Positions 16,716 through 23,700 of a stretch of DNA of 36,866 bases are shown in pieces (within the stretch, counting starts at the first letter, position 1; each line of letters begins with the position of its first letter). Source of the stretch: a virus. The notes under the pieces were generated by a model. That model was not told the origin of the DNA. It did not search any database and saw nothing but the letters and a program-made list of their open reading frames with translations. The stretch covers positions 1 through 36,866 of the IMG/VR virus record IMGVR_UViG_3300037333_000202. One strand, written 5' to 3'. Position numbers and translations under genes: made by a program.

Positions 16716-16956
16716 AGCTCTTCTCCTAAAAATAATTTAAATATGCTGTATTTTAATATTTTTAAAAGAATAGATTAAGAGAGGTATTTTTTATGTAGAG
16801 TGTTTTTATGTAGATTTTATTAAGAGAGTCTATATTCTATAGAGAGGATAAGGGGGGGGGTTATACTAAGGGTCGAGGAGAACACCCCTTATTGAATAAA
16901 ACCATCTCTAAAGGTGTTAAACTGTGGGGTGCGATTGTTGTCGTACAGAATGCTTA
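16716..16956. other. 241-base gap with a G9 tract and complementary CACCCC/GGGGTG elements
   Basis: No open frame is supported. Nine G at 16852-16860 form a slippage-prone tract in the leader of the gpW gene. CACCCC (16883-16888) can pair with GGGGTG (16926-16931), and AACACC overlaps it and can pair with GGTGTT (16913-16918), so two hairpins compete. GGGGTGCGATTG at 16926 resembles the palindrome at 18940-18959. Confidence 0.5.
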
Positions 16957-17232
16957 TTACCCCTCTCCTCTCAAAAACACCAATATCTCTTCTACATGCT
17001 TAAGTTTTTTTTGAGCATCAAGTAAATCCTCATCCATCTTTGTCCACTCTTGGGCTGTAAAATCTTCATCATGAATCATCTCTGATTTAAGTTCAGATTC
17101 AAGCCATATAAGCTCTCTTTTTTTGCTTTCAAAACTAAATGCAAGGCTCTTTTTTCTTTGGTTTAGCATTACTTGTTCAACTCTTAAATTTTCGTAAGAC
17201 TCTAGTATTTTAAGCATCTTAAACCACCTCAA
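16957..17232 (-). CDS. Small coiled-coil protein of the regulatory cassette, unknown
   Basis: The 91-residue protein is largely one charged coiled coil (ESYENLRVEQVMLNQRKKSLAFSFESKKRELIWLESELKSE ... DLLDAQKKLKHVEEILVFLRG). No family was recognised. It overlaps the antirepressor-like gene by 14 bases and is probably co-translated with it. Met6 is another possible start. Confidence 0.72.
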   Translation of the reverse strand: MRWFKMLKILESYENLRVEQVMLNQRKKSLAFSFESKKRELIWLESELKSEMIHDEDFTAQEWTKMDEDLLDAQKKLKHVEEILVFLRGEG

Positions 17233-17926
17233 CTTTCAAACTTCTAGCATTCTCTTGTGTAGCCATTTCAATAATCTGACACTCACGAATAAACTCGCCA
17301 ATTTTACTATAAATCGTTGGGTTATTCAAGAACTGCGACTGTAGTTCTATGAGTTTATCTTTAATACCCATCATAGCAGAGGTTTTAAACACCTGTACCC
17401 CTGCCATGTGGCTAAAGTGTTCTTTTAGCTCATAGAGTTCATTTGCTCGGTCATTAAGTCTTTTGATTTCTGCCTTATAAGGTTCAAGGTCAACAGCAGG
17501 AGCAGGAAGAGCCAAGGTAGCGTTTTCAGCAATAAGCGTTTGAATGTTCTGCTCTTGGAGTTCAATTTTTTTGATGTGTTGTGAAAGTTGAGATTTTAAA
17601 CCTCTAATAATAGCGTGGGGGTTTTTACCGTCGATAAGATAAGTTGGTGCTTTCGTAATGTAATCCTCTGCCCAATCTCTGAACTGTCTAGCTTTTTTAG
17701 ATTTAACAAAAAAACCCAGTCTAACTACACCTTTTTGAGTCCACATTACTTTTGGTAACTTTTTATTGTTGTATTCAAGAATAAAATGCTTACCCTCTTT
17801 AAAGTCATCTTTATTGTTTGACTTTTGACTTCTAATTGCACTTTCACTAACACCATAGCCAAGAGCAACATCTTTTGTTGAAAGAAGAAAACCGAAGTTT
17901 TCATTTTCTATTACAGCTAACTGCAT
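17219..17926 (-). CDS. Antirepressor-like DNA-binding protein (BRO-N/Rha-like)
   Basis: The 235-residue protein has an N-terminal domain STKDVALGYGVSESAIRSQKSNNKDDFKEGKHFILEYNNKKLPKVMWTQKGVVRLGFFVKSKKARQFRDWAEDYI (residues 16-90). The ending, KARQFRDWAEDYI, is the hallmark pattern of BRO-N and related phage antirepressors. A coiled coil (105-170) and a helical C-terminus follow. AGGAG precedes ATG 17926. It is driven by a TTGACA-17-TATAAT promoter that carries an operator in its spacer (17966-17994). A regulatory role is likely; the target is unknown. Confidence 0.75.
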   Translation of the reverse strand: MQLAVIENENFGFLLSTKDVALGYGVSESAIRSQKSNNKDDFKEGKHFILEYNNKKLPKVMWTQKGVVRLGFFVKSKKARQFRDWAEDYITKAPTYLIDGKNPHAIIRGLKSQLSQHIKKIELQEQNIQTLIAENATLALPAPAVDLEPYKAEIKRLNDRANELYELKEHFSHMAGVQVFKTSAMMGIKDKLIELQSQFLNNPTIYSKIGEFIRECQIIEMATQENARSLKVEVV

Positions 17927-17941
17927 AATTTCTCCTAAAAG

Positions 17942-18015
17942 TTTAGTTTTCTAAATTATTTTTACATTATATTTAAATAGTTAAACTTTGTCAAGAAATT
18001 ATTTAGATTTCTAAA
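17942..18015 (-). promoter_or_regulatory. Three operators in exact 30-bp phase around the antirepressor-like gene promoter
   Basis: TTTAGTTTTCTAAA (17942-17955), TTTAAATAGTTAAA (17972-17985) and TTTAGATTTCTAAA (18002-18015) are 14-bp dyads TTTAR-4-YTAAA whose starts are exactly 30 bp apart. A fourth, TTTGGTTTTCTAAA, lies at 18299-18312 upstream of the HTH gene. The middle one fills the spacer between -10 and -35. The 80-residue HTH protein encoded next door is the obvious candidate binder. Confidence 0.75.
17966..17994 (-). promoter_or_regulatory. Consensus sigma70 promoter of the antirepressor-like gene
   Basis: Read leftward: TTGACA (17994-17989), a 17-base spacer and TATAAT (17971-17966), matching consensus at all 12 positions. 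It is the best promoter seen in the window. Its strength implies that it must be held off by the operators. Confidence 0.85.
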
Positions 18016-18033
18016 CTTTTTTAGATAAAATAT

Positions 18034-18276
18034 TTAAGCGTCCAAATTTTGGACAGTTAACTCGCTTATTATTTTATGGGCTTCTGCAATAGTTTTTAAT
18101 TTATCTTCAGCTCTTTTTGCTTTTAACATATATTCCATACATAGTTGAGCCATTTTAGTTGGTGCTGTTGTACTCCATGTTGATATAGTTCCTGTACTAA
18201 CATCAAACATTGTTGCTAAATCTTTCTGTTTTAGGTTAAATTCTTCTTTTACTACCTCAACTATATTTTCATTCAT
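18034..18276 (-). CDS. Small HTH transcription regulator
   Basis: The 80-residue protein carries a Cro/CI- or CopG-size helix-turn-helix: EEFNLKQKDLATMFDVSTGTISTWSTTAP at residues 11-39 has the Q-x3-A-x3-G/D-V-S-x2-T-I-x2-W spacing of the HTH. A helical C-terminus (KRAEDKLKTIAEAHKIIS) probably dimerises. AAGGA precedes ATG 18276. It is divergent from the membrane-protein gene at 18389 and sits between operators, so it probably regulates itself and the gene downstream. Confidence 0.8.
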   Translation of the reverse strand: MNENIVEVVKEEFNLKQKDLATMFDVSTGTISTWSTTAPTKMAQLCMEYMLKAKRAEDKLKTIAEAHKIISELTVQNLDA

Positions 18277-18298
18277 TGGCTATATTCCTTATTTAAAG

Positions 18299-18312
18299 TT
18301 TGGTTTTCTAAA
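18299..18312 (-). promoter_or_regulatory. Fourth copy of the TTTRG-4-CTAAA operator
   Basis: TTTGGTTTTCTAAA differs by one half-site base from the copy at 17942; the shared sequence extends to AGTTTRGTTTTCTAAATT. It lies just upstream of the HTH gene start. A possible leftward -10 (TATACT) lies a few bases further up. Autoregulation is inferred. Confidence 0.6.
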
Positions 18313-18388
18313 TTTTATAGTATATTTTAGCATATTTAATTATTAAACAGAGTAAAATTATTCATCTTAAAATTAAAAAGGAAAACTC

Positions 18389-18931
18389 ATGCAGAATCTA
18401 TTTGGATTACTCTTCTTTATCTTGCTCATTTTATCTATTGTCGGAATATTTAAACCCTCAATCGTGAAACAAACTAACCGTATAAAAGGTTTTTTATACC
18501 CATTTGCAGGTGCTTTTGTTTCGCTGGCTCTGATTGGACTCTTTGATTCTAGCCATAATAAGCTACAAAAAGAAACCAACTCAACAAATACAGAAATTAA
18601 ATCTGAAGTAAAAAAAGTTATTACTCCAGAGATTGAACAAGTTGAAGCAGAAGTAGAAAAAGAGTGGTATGAAGATGGAACTCTGCATAAAGCGACTGTA
18701 GAAGATTGGATTAATGCCACGACAGAAAATAAATTAGCAACCACGGCTGATTGGTTAATTTCTGTTCCGAAAATAAGAGAAAAATTAGAAGATGGGTCTA
18801 GGTCTGTAGACTCTATTAAACCTTTTGCTGAATCTATTGTTTCTTGTGTGGACACAGCAACTAAAGGTATGCCTAAAAATGGTAAAATAGTAGAAGCAGG
18901 AGCTTTATGTATCTCAGGGGCTATAGACTAG
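18389..18931 (+). CDS. Membrane protein moron, unknown
   Basis: The 180-residue protein is on the strand opposite to its neighbours. It has two N-terminal membrane helices (FGLLFFILLILSIVGIF at 4-20; LYPFAGAFVSLALIGLF at 36-52), then an acidic coiled-coil linker (KETNSTNTEIKSEVKKVITPEIEQVEAEVEKE) and a C-terminal domain with Cys in IVSCVDTATKG and GALCISGAID. AAAAGGA precedes ATG. A lysogeny-expressed cargo gene such as an exclusion or host-altering factor is plausible. No family was recognised. Confidence 0.75.
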   Translation: MQNLFGLLFFILLILSIVGIFKPSIVKQTNRIKGFLYPFAGAFVSLALIGLFDSSHNKLQKETNSTNTEIKSEVKKVITPEIEQVEAEVEKEWYEDGTLHKATVEDWINATTENKLATTADWLISVPKIREKLEDGSRSVDSIKPFAESIVSCVDTATKGMPKNGKIVEAGALCISGAID

Positions 18932-18939
18932 ATGTACAT

Positions 18940-18959
18940 GGTGCGATGGCAATCGCACC
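18940..18959. terminator. Hairpin between convergent genes
   Basis: GGTGCGAT (18940-18947), loop GGCA, ATCGCACC (18952-18959): a perfect 8-bp stem placed exactly between the moron stop (18931) and the terminase stop (18960). It probably ends transcription from both sides, though no U-run follows. The sequence also belongs to the GGGTGC palindrome set. Confidence 0.6.
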
Positions 18960-20792
18960 CTACCCATAAATCCCTTTACTAATAACCCGACCCCTACCAC
19001 TCTTCTTAGGCTTTTTCTTTAACTCTGGTTCACCACGCTTACAAATCTTTTTATACTCATCGGCAAGTATCTCAAGCAATCCAAGCTGATAAACCTTGAG
19101 GTCTAATGCTTCATTTCTAATACCTCTGTACTTCTTGACCCACTTTCCTTTTTTCTTCTCTTCTGCTAAGAGCTGTTTAAAGTACTCATTATCATACTTC
19201 TCATTTTTTGGAAAATGGTAGTACCCTGCTCCTCTCTCTTCGTTTTCTAATCCATCATAGACCAACGTTTTTAGGTCATGAACATTTAAAGAGAAAAACT
19301 GAGTATTATATTTGTTTTTACCAGCTCCTCGATATGAGACGATAGGTGCAGTGTGAGAACTTGAACCCTTTATCATGAAAATTTTCTTTTTCCATCTTGG
19401 CTTACAATACCCAGCAACATATTTACTTCTAGCACCACCGTAGTCAATTACCGTCGCATAAATTCCCATTTCACCTTTTGGGTGAGCATAGGTTTGATTG
19501 GTTAAAATGTTATCTAGTGTATCCCAGGTACTAGAGAGCTTTGGGTCAGAGAAAATCACCCCACGGTCTATACTCCAGTTCTCTTCATCTTTACCCCACC
19601 CCGTAATGTCATACTCTAGTCGGTTGTTCTGTGTATCGACAGAAGCTGTTAAAAATAAAACATCTTGAGGAACTTCTGTTCCATATATTTCTCTTCGCTC
19701 CATGAGTCCTGTTGTGTCTACTTCTACTGGCTTCTCTTCGTATACTTCGCCCAGAACTGTATTTACAAAAGGCTGCTCTTTTAATTTATCTTTCTCTGTC
19801 TCAAGGTACTCTTTTGCAATAGAACCCCAATCACTGTTGGCAGAGTAAGAATAAGCAGACCAAATAAAAAAACTTGCATGACCTCTAAAAGGTTTTTTGG
19901 CTACCCACTGCCCTTTTTCTATCATTGGGCGTTTATGTTTCTCTTCTATTATGGAACCACACTCTGGACAATTAAAACACGCACTACCCTCAACATACTC
20001 TCCATCACTGTCTCGGTCAAAATGGAAATTTTCAAAATCTAATGGGTGATAATGATTACAACTAGGACACGGAACATGGTAGTATCTTTGGTCTCCATTT
20101 TTAAACTCTGCATCTACTCTTGAGGTCTCTTTTAGTTTGGGTGTAGAGCCTACAATGATTTTTCTGTTCCAAAAATCATTGGTTCTTTTTTTACCAAGTG
20201 AGAGTTGATCACCCTCATCCCCTGCTCCTATGTTCCATCCATCAACTTCATCTGCAATAAATACACGTACCGTTCTACGCCTGAAGTTTTTAGGAGAGAA
20301 CGCCCCAACCATTTCAAGGATTCCACCTGGATAGAACTTTTTAGCCGTTTTAGCTTTTTTTAGCCTACCATCAACCCTTGGACGCTCTACAAGTTCTCTA
20401 ACCACATCGTTATCACGAATCATTGGGTCAATCTCATCTTCGGAGATACCAAATGCTTCATCGTCGGTTGGTTGAGCAAATAGTATGGAGCATGGGTCTT
20501 GATGTATGAAGTAACCAATACACGCATTTAACATTTTGTTGTAACCAACACGAGCAGACTTTTTAAATGTTACCTGCTTGGTCTCAGTATCACACATACA
20601 ATCAAGAATTTCTCTTTGATATGGAAGTGTTGTCCACTTACCAGGGGAGGAGGAACTTTCAGGGGATAAGTGGTAATACTCATCAGCCCACTCTGAGCCT
20701 GTTAACTTTGGTTTTGGTTTAGAGAGTCCCCTTATCGCATCATAAAGGGAATAAGATTGACTACTCTCGTATGGAAGTTTTAGAAAACTCAT
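18960..20792 (-). CDS. A: Terminase large subunit, lambda gpA family
   Basis: About 610 residues. The ATPase half has Walker A KSARVGYNK (78-86) and Walker B VFIADEVDGW, the treble-clef-like Cys cluster HVPCPSCNHYHPL...CFNCPECGSII and a C-terminal nuclease half with ATVIDYGGARSKYVAGYC and LDLKVYQLGLLEIL. The gpA/GpA-type family cuts cos DNA and drives packaging. I chose ATG 20792 (MSFLKLPYE); a TTG at 20807 is also in frame. It overlaps the small subunit gene. Confidence 0.95.
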   Translation of the reverse strand: MSFLKLPYESSQSYSLYDAIRGLSKPKPKLTGSEWADEYYHLSPESSSSPGKWTTLPYQREILDCMCDTETKQVTFKKSARVGYNKMLNACIGYFIHQDPCSILFAQPTDDEAFGISEDEIDPMIRDNDVVRELVERPRVDGRLKKAKTAKKFYPGGILEMVGAFSPKNFRRRTVRVFIADEVDGWNIGAGDEGDQLSLGKKRTNDFWNRKIIVGSTPKLKETSRVDAEFKNGDQRYYHVPCPSCNHYHPLDFENFHFDRDSDGEYVEGSACFNCPECGSIIEEKHKRPMIEKGQWVAKKPFRGHASFFIWSAYSYSANSDWGSIAKEYLETEKDKLKEQPFVNTVLGEVYEEKPVEVDTTGLMERREIYGTEVPQDVLFLTASVDTQNNRLEYDITGWGKDEENWSIDRGVIFSDPKLSSTWDTLDNILTNQTYAHPKGEMGIYATVIDYGGARSKYVAGYCKPRWKKKIFMIKGSSSHTAPIVSYRGAGKNKYNTQFFSLNVHDLKTLVYDGLENEERGAGYYHFPKNEKYDNEYFKQLLAEEKKKGKWVKKYRGIRNEALDLKVYQLGLLEILADEYKKICKRGEPELKKKPKKSGRGRVISKGIYG

Positions 20793-21318
20793 AGAACGCG
20801 TTATCAATCATAACATGAAGCTCATCAATCATCTCAGCTGTAGCATCAGGAAACCGTGCTTTGAGTTGATGGGGGATTTCATACATCTTTGTCTTGAAGT
20901 TTGTAATACCAACTTGAATTACTCCTAAAGCTTCGTGCATCGGTATTAACTCTCGTATCTGCTCTTTATATTTAGCCTCTTTAATTTTACCTGCCCAAAA
21001 CGTATCTATAATCGAGACTTTCACCATCGGAGTATCTGCATCTTTTAAAAGTTTATTTAATTGCTCAAGGTTCTCTGGTGTAAAGATATCTTCATCTTCT
21101 TTAATCTCTTCAGGTGTTGAATCCTCAATCTCATTCAATTTTATGTTATAAGCTTTAGCTACTTCATGAAGCTTATAAAACTTTTTTTTAGAGTTTGTTT
21201 TATAGTGAAACTTCACAAGACCACTCTTAACTCTTTTGTAAAATGCTTGTTTTGTAATAGGTTTCTTTGTATATTTATTTAATTTTTCTAAAACCTCAAC
21301 TTGTGTTAAAAGCTCCAT
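20761..21318 (-). CDS. Terminase small subunit-like DNA-binding protein (Nu1 position)
   Basis: The 185-residue protein starts with a winged-helix-like domain: TQVEVLEKLNKYTKKPITKQAFYKRVKSGLVKFHYKTNSKKKFYKLHEVAKAYN (5-58), comparable with gpNu1, which recognises cosB. A central helical part follows, then LPHQLKARFPDATAEMIDELHVMIDNAFYEF-type C-terminal helices that would contact gpA. It is directly upstream of A, and the gap before it carries GTTTACTTTTT repeats like R-sites. Confidence 0.82.
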   Translation of the reverse strand: MELLTQVEVLEKLNKYTKKPITKQAFYKRVKSGLVKFHYKTNSKKKFYKLHEVAKAYNIKLNEIEDSTPEEIKEDEDIFTPENLEQLNKLLKDADTPMVKVSIIDTFWAGKIKEAKYKEQIRELIPMHEALGVIQVGITNFKTKMYEIPHQLKARFPDATAEMIDELHVMIDNAFYEFSKTSIRE

Positions 21319-21345
21319 TTTTACATCTCCCTATTATTTTTCACT

Positions 21346-21451
21346 AAAAAGTAAACCAAATCATAAAAAGTAAACTTTTACTAAAAAAGTAAACTTAACC
21401 TAAACACCACAATTCATAAGCCCATAAAGCTTTTTATTGTAAAAAGTAAAC
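21346..21451 (-). repeat. GTTTACTTTTT direct repeats, candidate terminase (cosB R-type) sites
   Basis: AAAAAGTAAAC on the plus strand lies at 21346-21356, 21365-21375, 21384-21394 and 21441-21451. Intervals are 19, 19 and 57 bp (3 x 19). All are in the same orientation, in the 221-base gap between the small terminase gene and the Z-like gene. In lambda the corresponding place, between cosN and Nu1, holds the R-sites bound by gpNu1. Confidence 0.7.
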
Positions 21452-21480
21452 CAGCAAAAAAAACTCAAAAATTGTCAGAT

Positions 21481-21505
21481 TACGGGAATCAGCTTCTGAC
21501 CCGTA
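21481..21505. other. TACGGG/CCCGTA dyad, candidate cosN
   Basis: TACGGG (21481-21486) and CCCGTA (21500-21505) are perfect inverted arms around 13 bases, with an inner CAG/CTG pair off centre by one base. It is the only GC-rich dyad in an AT-rich gap and lies beyond the repeats as seen from the terminase gene, as cosN does in lambda. It could instead be a hairpin after the Z-like gene. Confidence 0.4.
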
Positions 21506-21539
21506 TAAAAAAATCCCCAAAAGAACCTAAGAAAAAAAA

Positions 21540-22103
21540 CTACTTTTTTTTCAAATAATAGTTCAGATTCCTTTCTAACGTCCTAGGATAACTCTTCTCT
21601 ATTAATCTGAATCCATCTTCAACTATATCTTCTCTAAACATATCTGTAATAGAGAGAGTTGATAGTTTCTTGATAGGCATCCTACTCTCTCCTTTACGCT
21701 TAAAGAGTCCACCATGTACATAGAAAGCACCCTTTAGCTCTTTAGCTTTACCTCTTTTTACTTTTACCCTTACAACTTTTCTAGTTGCTCGATAACTTCT
21801 ACCTCTTCGCTTTATCCTTACTCTCTTTGTCTTTACTGAGGAGATAAACTTTGCTAAGTCTAATCGAGGAGAGGAGATAGTTATGCTAAAACTATTCTCC
21901 TCTCCTCCAGCTTTTCTAATCTTTACAACGCTTTTAATCTCAGAACTTTTAATGTTGTATTCAGCCCGAACATTTTTAGCAACATGTGTATTGAATCTTC
22001 TTCCCTCATCATTTGCTGTTCTATTTACAACCTTGTTAAAAGTTTTTTTATCTAAAAGTTTTAATAAGTCTTCTACTCCTTCTAGATCTGCATTAAAGGT
22101 CAT
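21540..22103 (-). CDS. Minor tail protein Z-like
   Basis: The 187-residue basic protein matches the minor tail Z pattern: LLDKKTFNKVVNRTANDEGRRFNTHVAKNVRAEYNIKSSEIKSVVKI (17-63), then a long basic stretch KTKRVRIKRRGRSYRATRKVVRVKVKRGKAKELKGAFYV and a C-terminal SITDMF. Z acts at the tail terminus in lambda. Here the gene is separated from the other connector genes and lies upstream of the terminase. Its start almost touches the recombinase stop (22105), so the two are coupled. Confidence 0.72.
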   Translation of the reverse strand: MTFNADLEGVEDLLKLLDKKTFNKVVNRTANDEGRRFNTHVAKNVRAEYNIKSSEIKSVVKIRKAGGEENSFSITISSPRLDLAKFISSVKTKRVRIKRRGRSYRATRKVVRVKVKRGKAKELKGAFYVHGGLFKRKGESRMPIKKLSTLSITDMFREDIVEDGFRLIEKSYPRTLERNLNYYLKKK

Positions 22104-22104
22104 G

Positions 22105-23175
22105 CTACTTACTCTCTTTGTATAATTTTTTCACAAACTCCTCTCCAGCATCAGGCATGAGGTGAGCATATCGCAAAGTCATCTTAATGTCAGCATGGTT
22201 CATAAGCTTTTGCATCTTGTCAAGAGGAGTGTTGTTAAGTGCTAAGTGAGAAGCATAAGTATGCCGAAGAGTGTGCATTCTTACTCTTCGCTTATCTTTC
22301 GGGCTTAATCCTTTATTGAACAATCTATCAAGTACTTTTTTAAACGCATTATAAAAAGTATGATAAGAAGTTCCTCCACATAAAATATCTTCATCAAAAT
22401 CTATAAAAGCATCATATATTTTTTTATTTATAGGGTTTGTATAGAAAGAACCTCTTTTAATGTCCTCTATATTTATATTCATATTTTTAAAGTCTATATC
22501 TCTTTTTTGTATCCGTAGAATGCTTGAAGCTCTTGCACCTACCCCGAGAGCAAGTATGACAAAATTGTAAAAATATTTATTATCTTTAACCGTTTTTTCT
22601 AACAAAGCAATCTCTTCCATGCTTAGAAATCTAGTTCTTGTATTATCAACTTTCAATTTTTTTAAATCCTTAAATGGAGAATATTCGATAATTCCCTTTT
22701 TTACTCCAAAATTAACTATTGCAGTCAAGATTCCAACAATATCATTGTTGTACGCATCACTTAACTTTTTATCTTTTAACTTTTTTTGTAGCTTTGTAAC
22801 GTCTATGTCTTTTAGACTCATCACGATTCTCTTATCGAGATACGAAAGATGCTTATTGTACTTTTGCTCTGTTTTCTTCCAGGAGCGATTATGAAGCTCT
22901 GCCCAATCAAAATACTCTGCTGCCAATTCTCCAACTTGAACCATGTCGCTATGAACACCTGTACCGTACTTTGCTTTATCAATCAATTTTGCTCTTTGCT
23001 CAAAAGCTCTTTTTTCTGTCCAACCATTTGATTTTTTTCCAATAGGTTTTAGAAATTTTTTACCAGCAACTTTATAGGAGACATAAAAAGTTATCTCTTT
23101 GTTCTCACCATGATATAGCTTTACTTTCGCACCATACTTTTTAGAGTTTGTCCACTTGGGTTTTTTTACCCCCAC
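22105..23175 (-). CDS. Tyrosine recombinase inside the late cluster
   Basis: The 356-residue protein has all catalytic residues of the family: Arg215 (GVGARASSIL), Lys240, His301-x-x-Arg304-His305 (HTLRHTYASH), His327 (MNHADI) and Tyr336 (LRYAHL). Residues 75-175 form the SAM-like core-binding domain. GTG at 23175 is the start, with AGGGG 6 bases upstream. It is far from either attachment site and lies between lysis and packaging genes. Alternatives to a second integrase are a resolvase of multimers or an inversion enzyme; no inverted cassette is evident. Confidence 0.9.
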   Translation of the reverse strand: MGVKKPKWTNSKKYGAKVKLYHGENKEITFYVSYKVAGKKFLKPIGKKSNGWTEKRAFEQRAKLIDKAKYGTGVHSDMVQVGELAAEYFDWAELHNRSWKKTEQKYNKHLSYLDKRIVMSLKDIDVTKLQKKLKDKKLSDAYNNDIVGILTAIVNFGVKKGIIEYSPFKDLKKLKVDNTRTRFLSMEEIALLEKTVKDNKYFYNFVILALGVGARASSILRIQKRDIDFKNMNINIEDIKRGSFYTNPINKKIYDAFIDFDEDILCGGTSYHTFYNAFKKVLDRLFNKGLSPKDKRRVRMHTLRHTYASHLALNNTPLDKMQKLMNHADIKMTLRYAHLMPDAGEEFVKKLYKESK

Positions 23176-23336
23176 TTTTTACCCCTAAGAAAAAACACTA
23201 AAAACAAGCTAAATACCACAATATAGGGCATCACATGGGGTAATATAAGAAAACTCTTACTTTTCTTAAATGGTTTTACTAAAAGTCCACACTTTCGGCG
23301 TTTAGAATATGTTTCATTTTTCACTTTTTACCCCTA
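23173..23336. repeat. 15-bp direct repeat flanking the gap before the recombinase gene
   Basis: CACTTTTTACCCCTA occurs at 23173-23187, over the recombinase start codon, and again at 23322-23336, over the end of the DUF1353 gene, 149 bp apart. A third shorter TTTTACCCCTA follows at 23336. The 126 bases between are gene-free. This could be a core site for the recombinase or a small duplication. Confidence 0.6.
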
Positions 23337-23700
23337 TTTTACCCCTACAGCATTTTTTTATTTTTTTCTCTATAGGACGTACAAACTTCGAGTAAATTCT
23401 AACACCACCCCAAAGAATATAAATAGAGATTTTACCAATACCTAATTGCTCTAGTACCTCTTTAAAATACTTGTCTGCCTTCTCATACTCTTCTACTGAA
23501 CATAAATAGTCGTGAATCAAAACAGCAGGTAAATAGTCGCTCCTATTGGGTGGATAGAAGCTCCAAAATGCCCTAGGAATATCTGCTCCATTGGTCACAA
23601 ATCCTACTGGAACCATTACCTCTTTATATCTGAACTCTTTTTGAAGCATATACTTATGCTCTGGAAGTGGAGAGAGAAGCACATTGCTATAAAATTTCAT
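23314..23700 (-). CDS. DUF1353 family protein
   Basis: The family signature GFVTNGADIPRAFWSFYPPNRSDYLPAVLIHDYLC (near residues 34-68 from the chosen start) is clear. DUF1353 proteins are common next to phage endolysins; function is unknown. The His-Asp pair in LIHDYL suggests a metal or catalytic site, but that is inference. I prefer ATG 23700 (MKFYSNVLLSPLPEH) with AGAGG upstream to the ATG at 23763, which would overlap the lysozyme much more. The basic tail ends in the TAGGGGTAAAAAGTG repeat. Confidence 0.85.
   Translation of the reverse strand: MKFYSNVLLSPLPEHKYMLQKEFRYKEVMVPVGFVTNGADIPRAFWSFYPPNRSDYLPAVLIHDYLCSVEEYEKADKYFKEVLEQLGIGKISIYILWGGVRIYSKFVRPIEKKIKKCCRGKIGVKSEK

Noticed and set aside
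18373-18855. A 160-codon minus-strand frame overlapping the moron
   Set aside because: The plus-strand frame has a ribosome site, membrane helices and a terminator; the opposite frame is Ser-rich and has none.
21481-21505. The TACGGG/CCCGTA dyad as an intrinsic terminator for the Z-like gene
   Set aside because: On the coding strand the next T-run lies more than ten bases after the stem, so a terminator is less likely than a packaging site, but it is not excluded.
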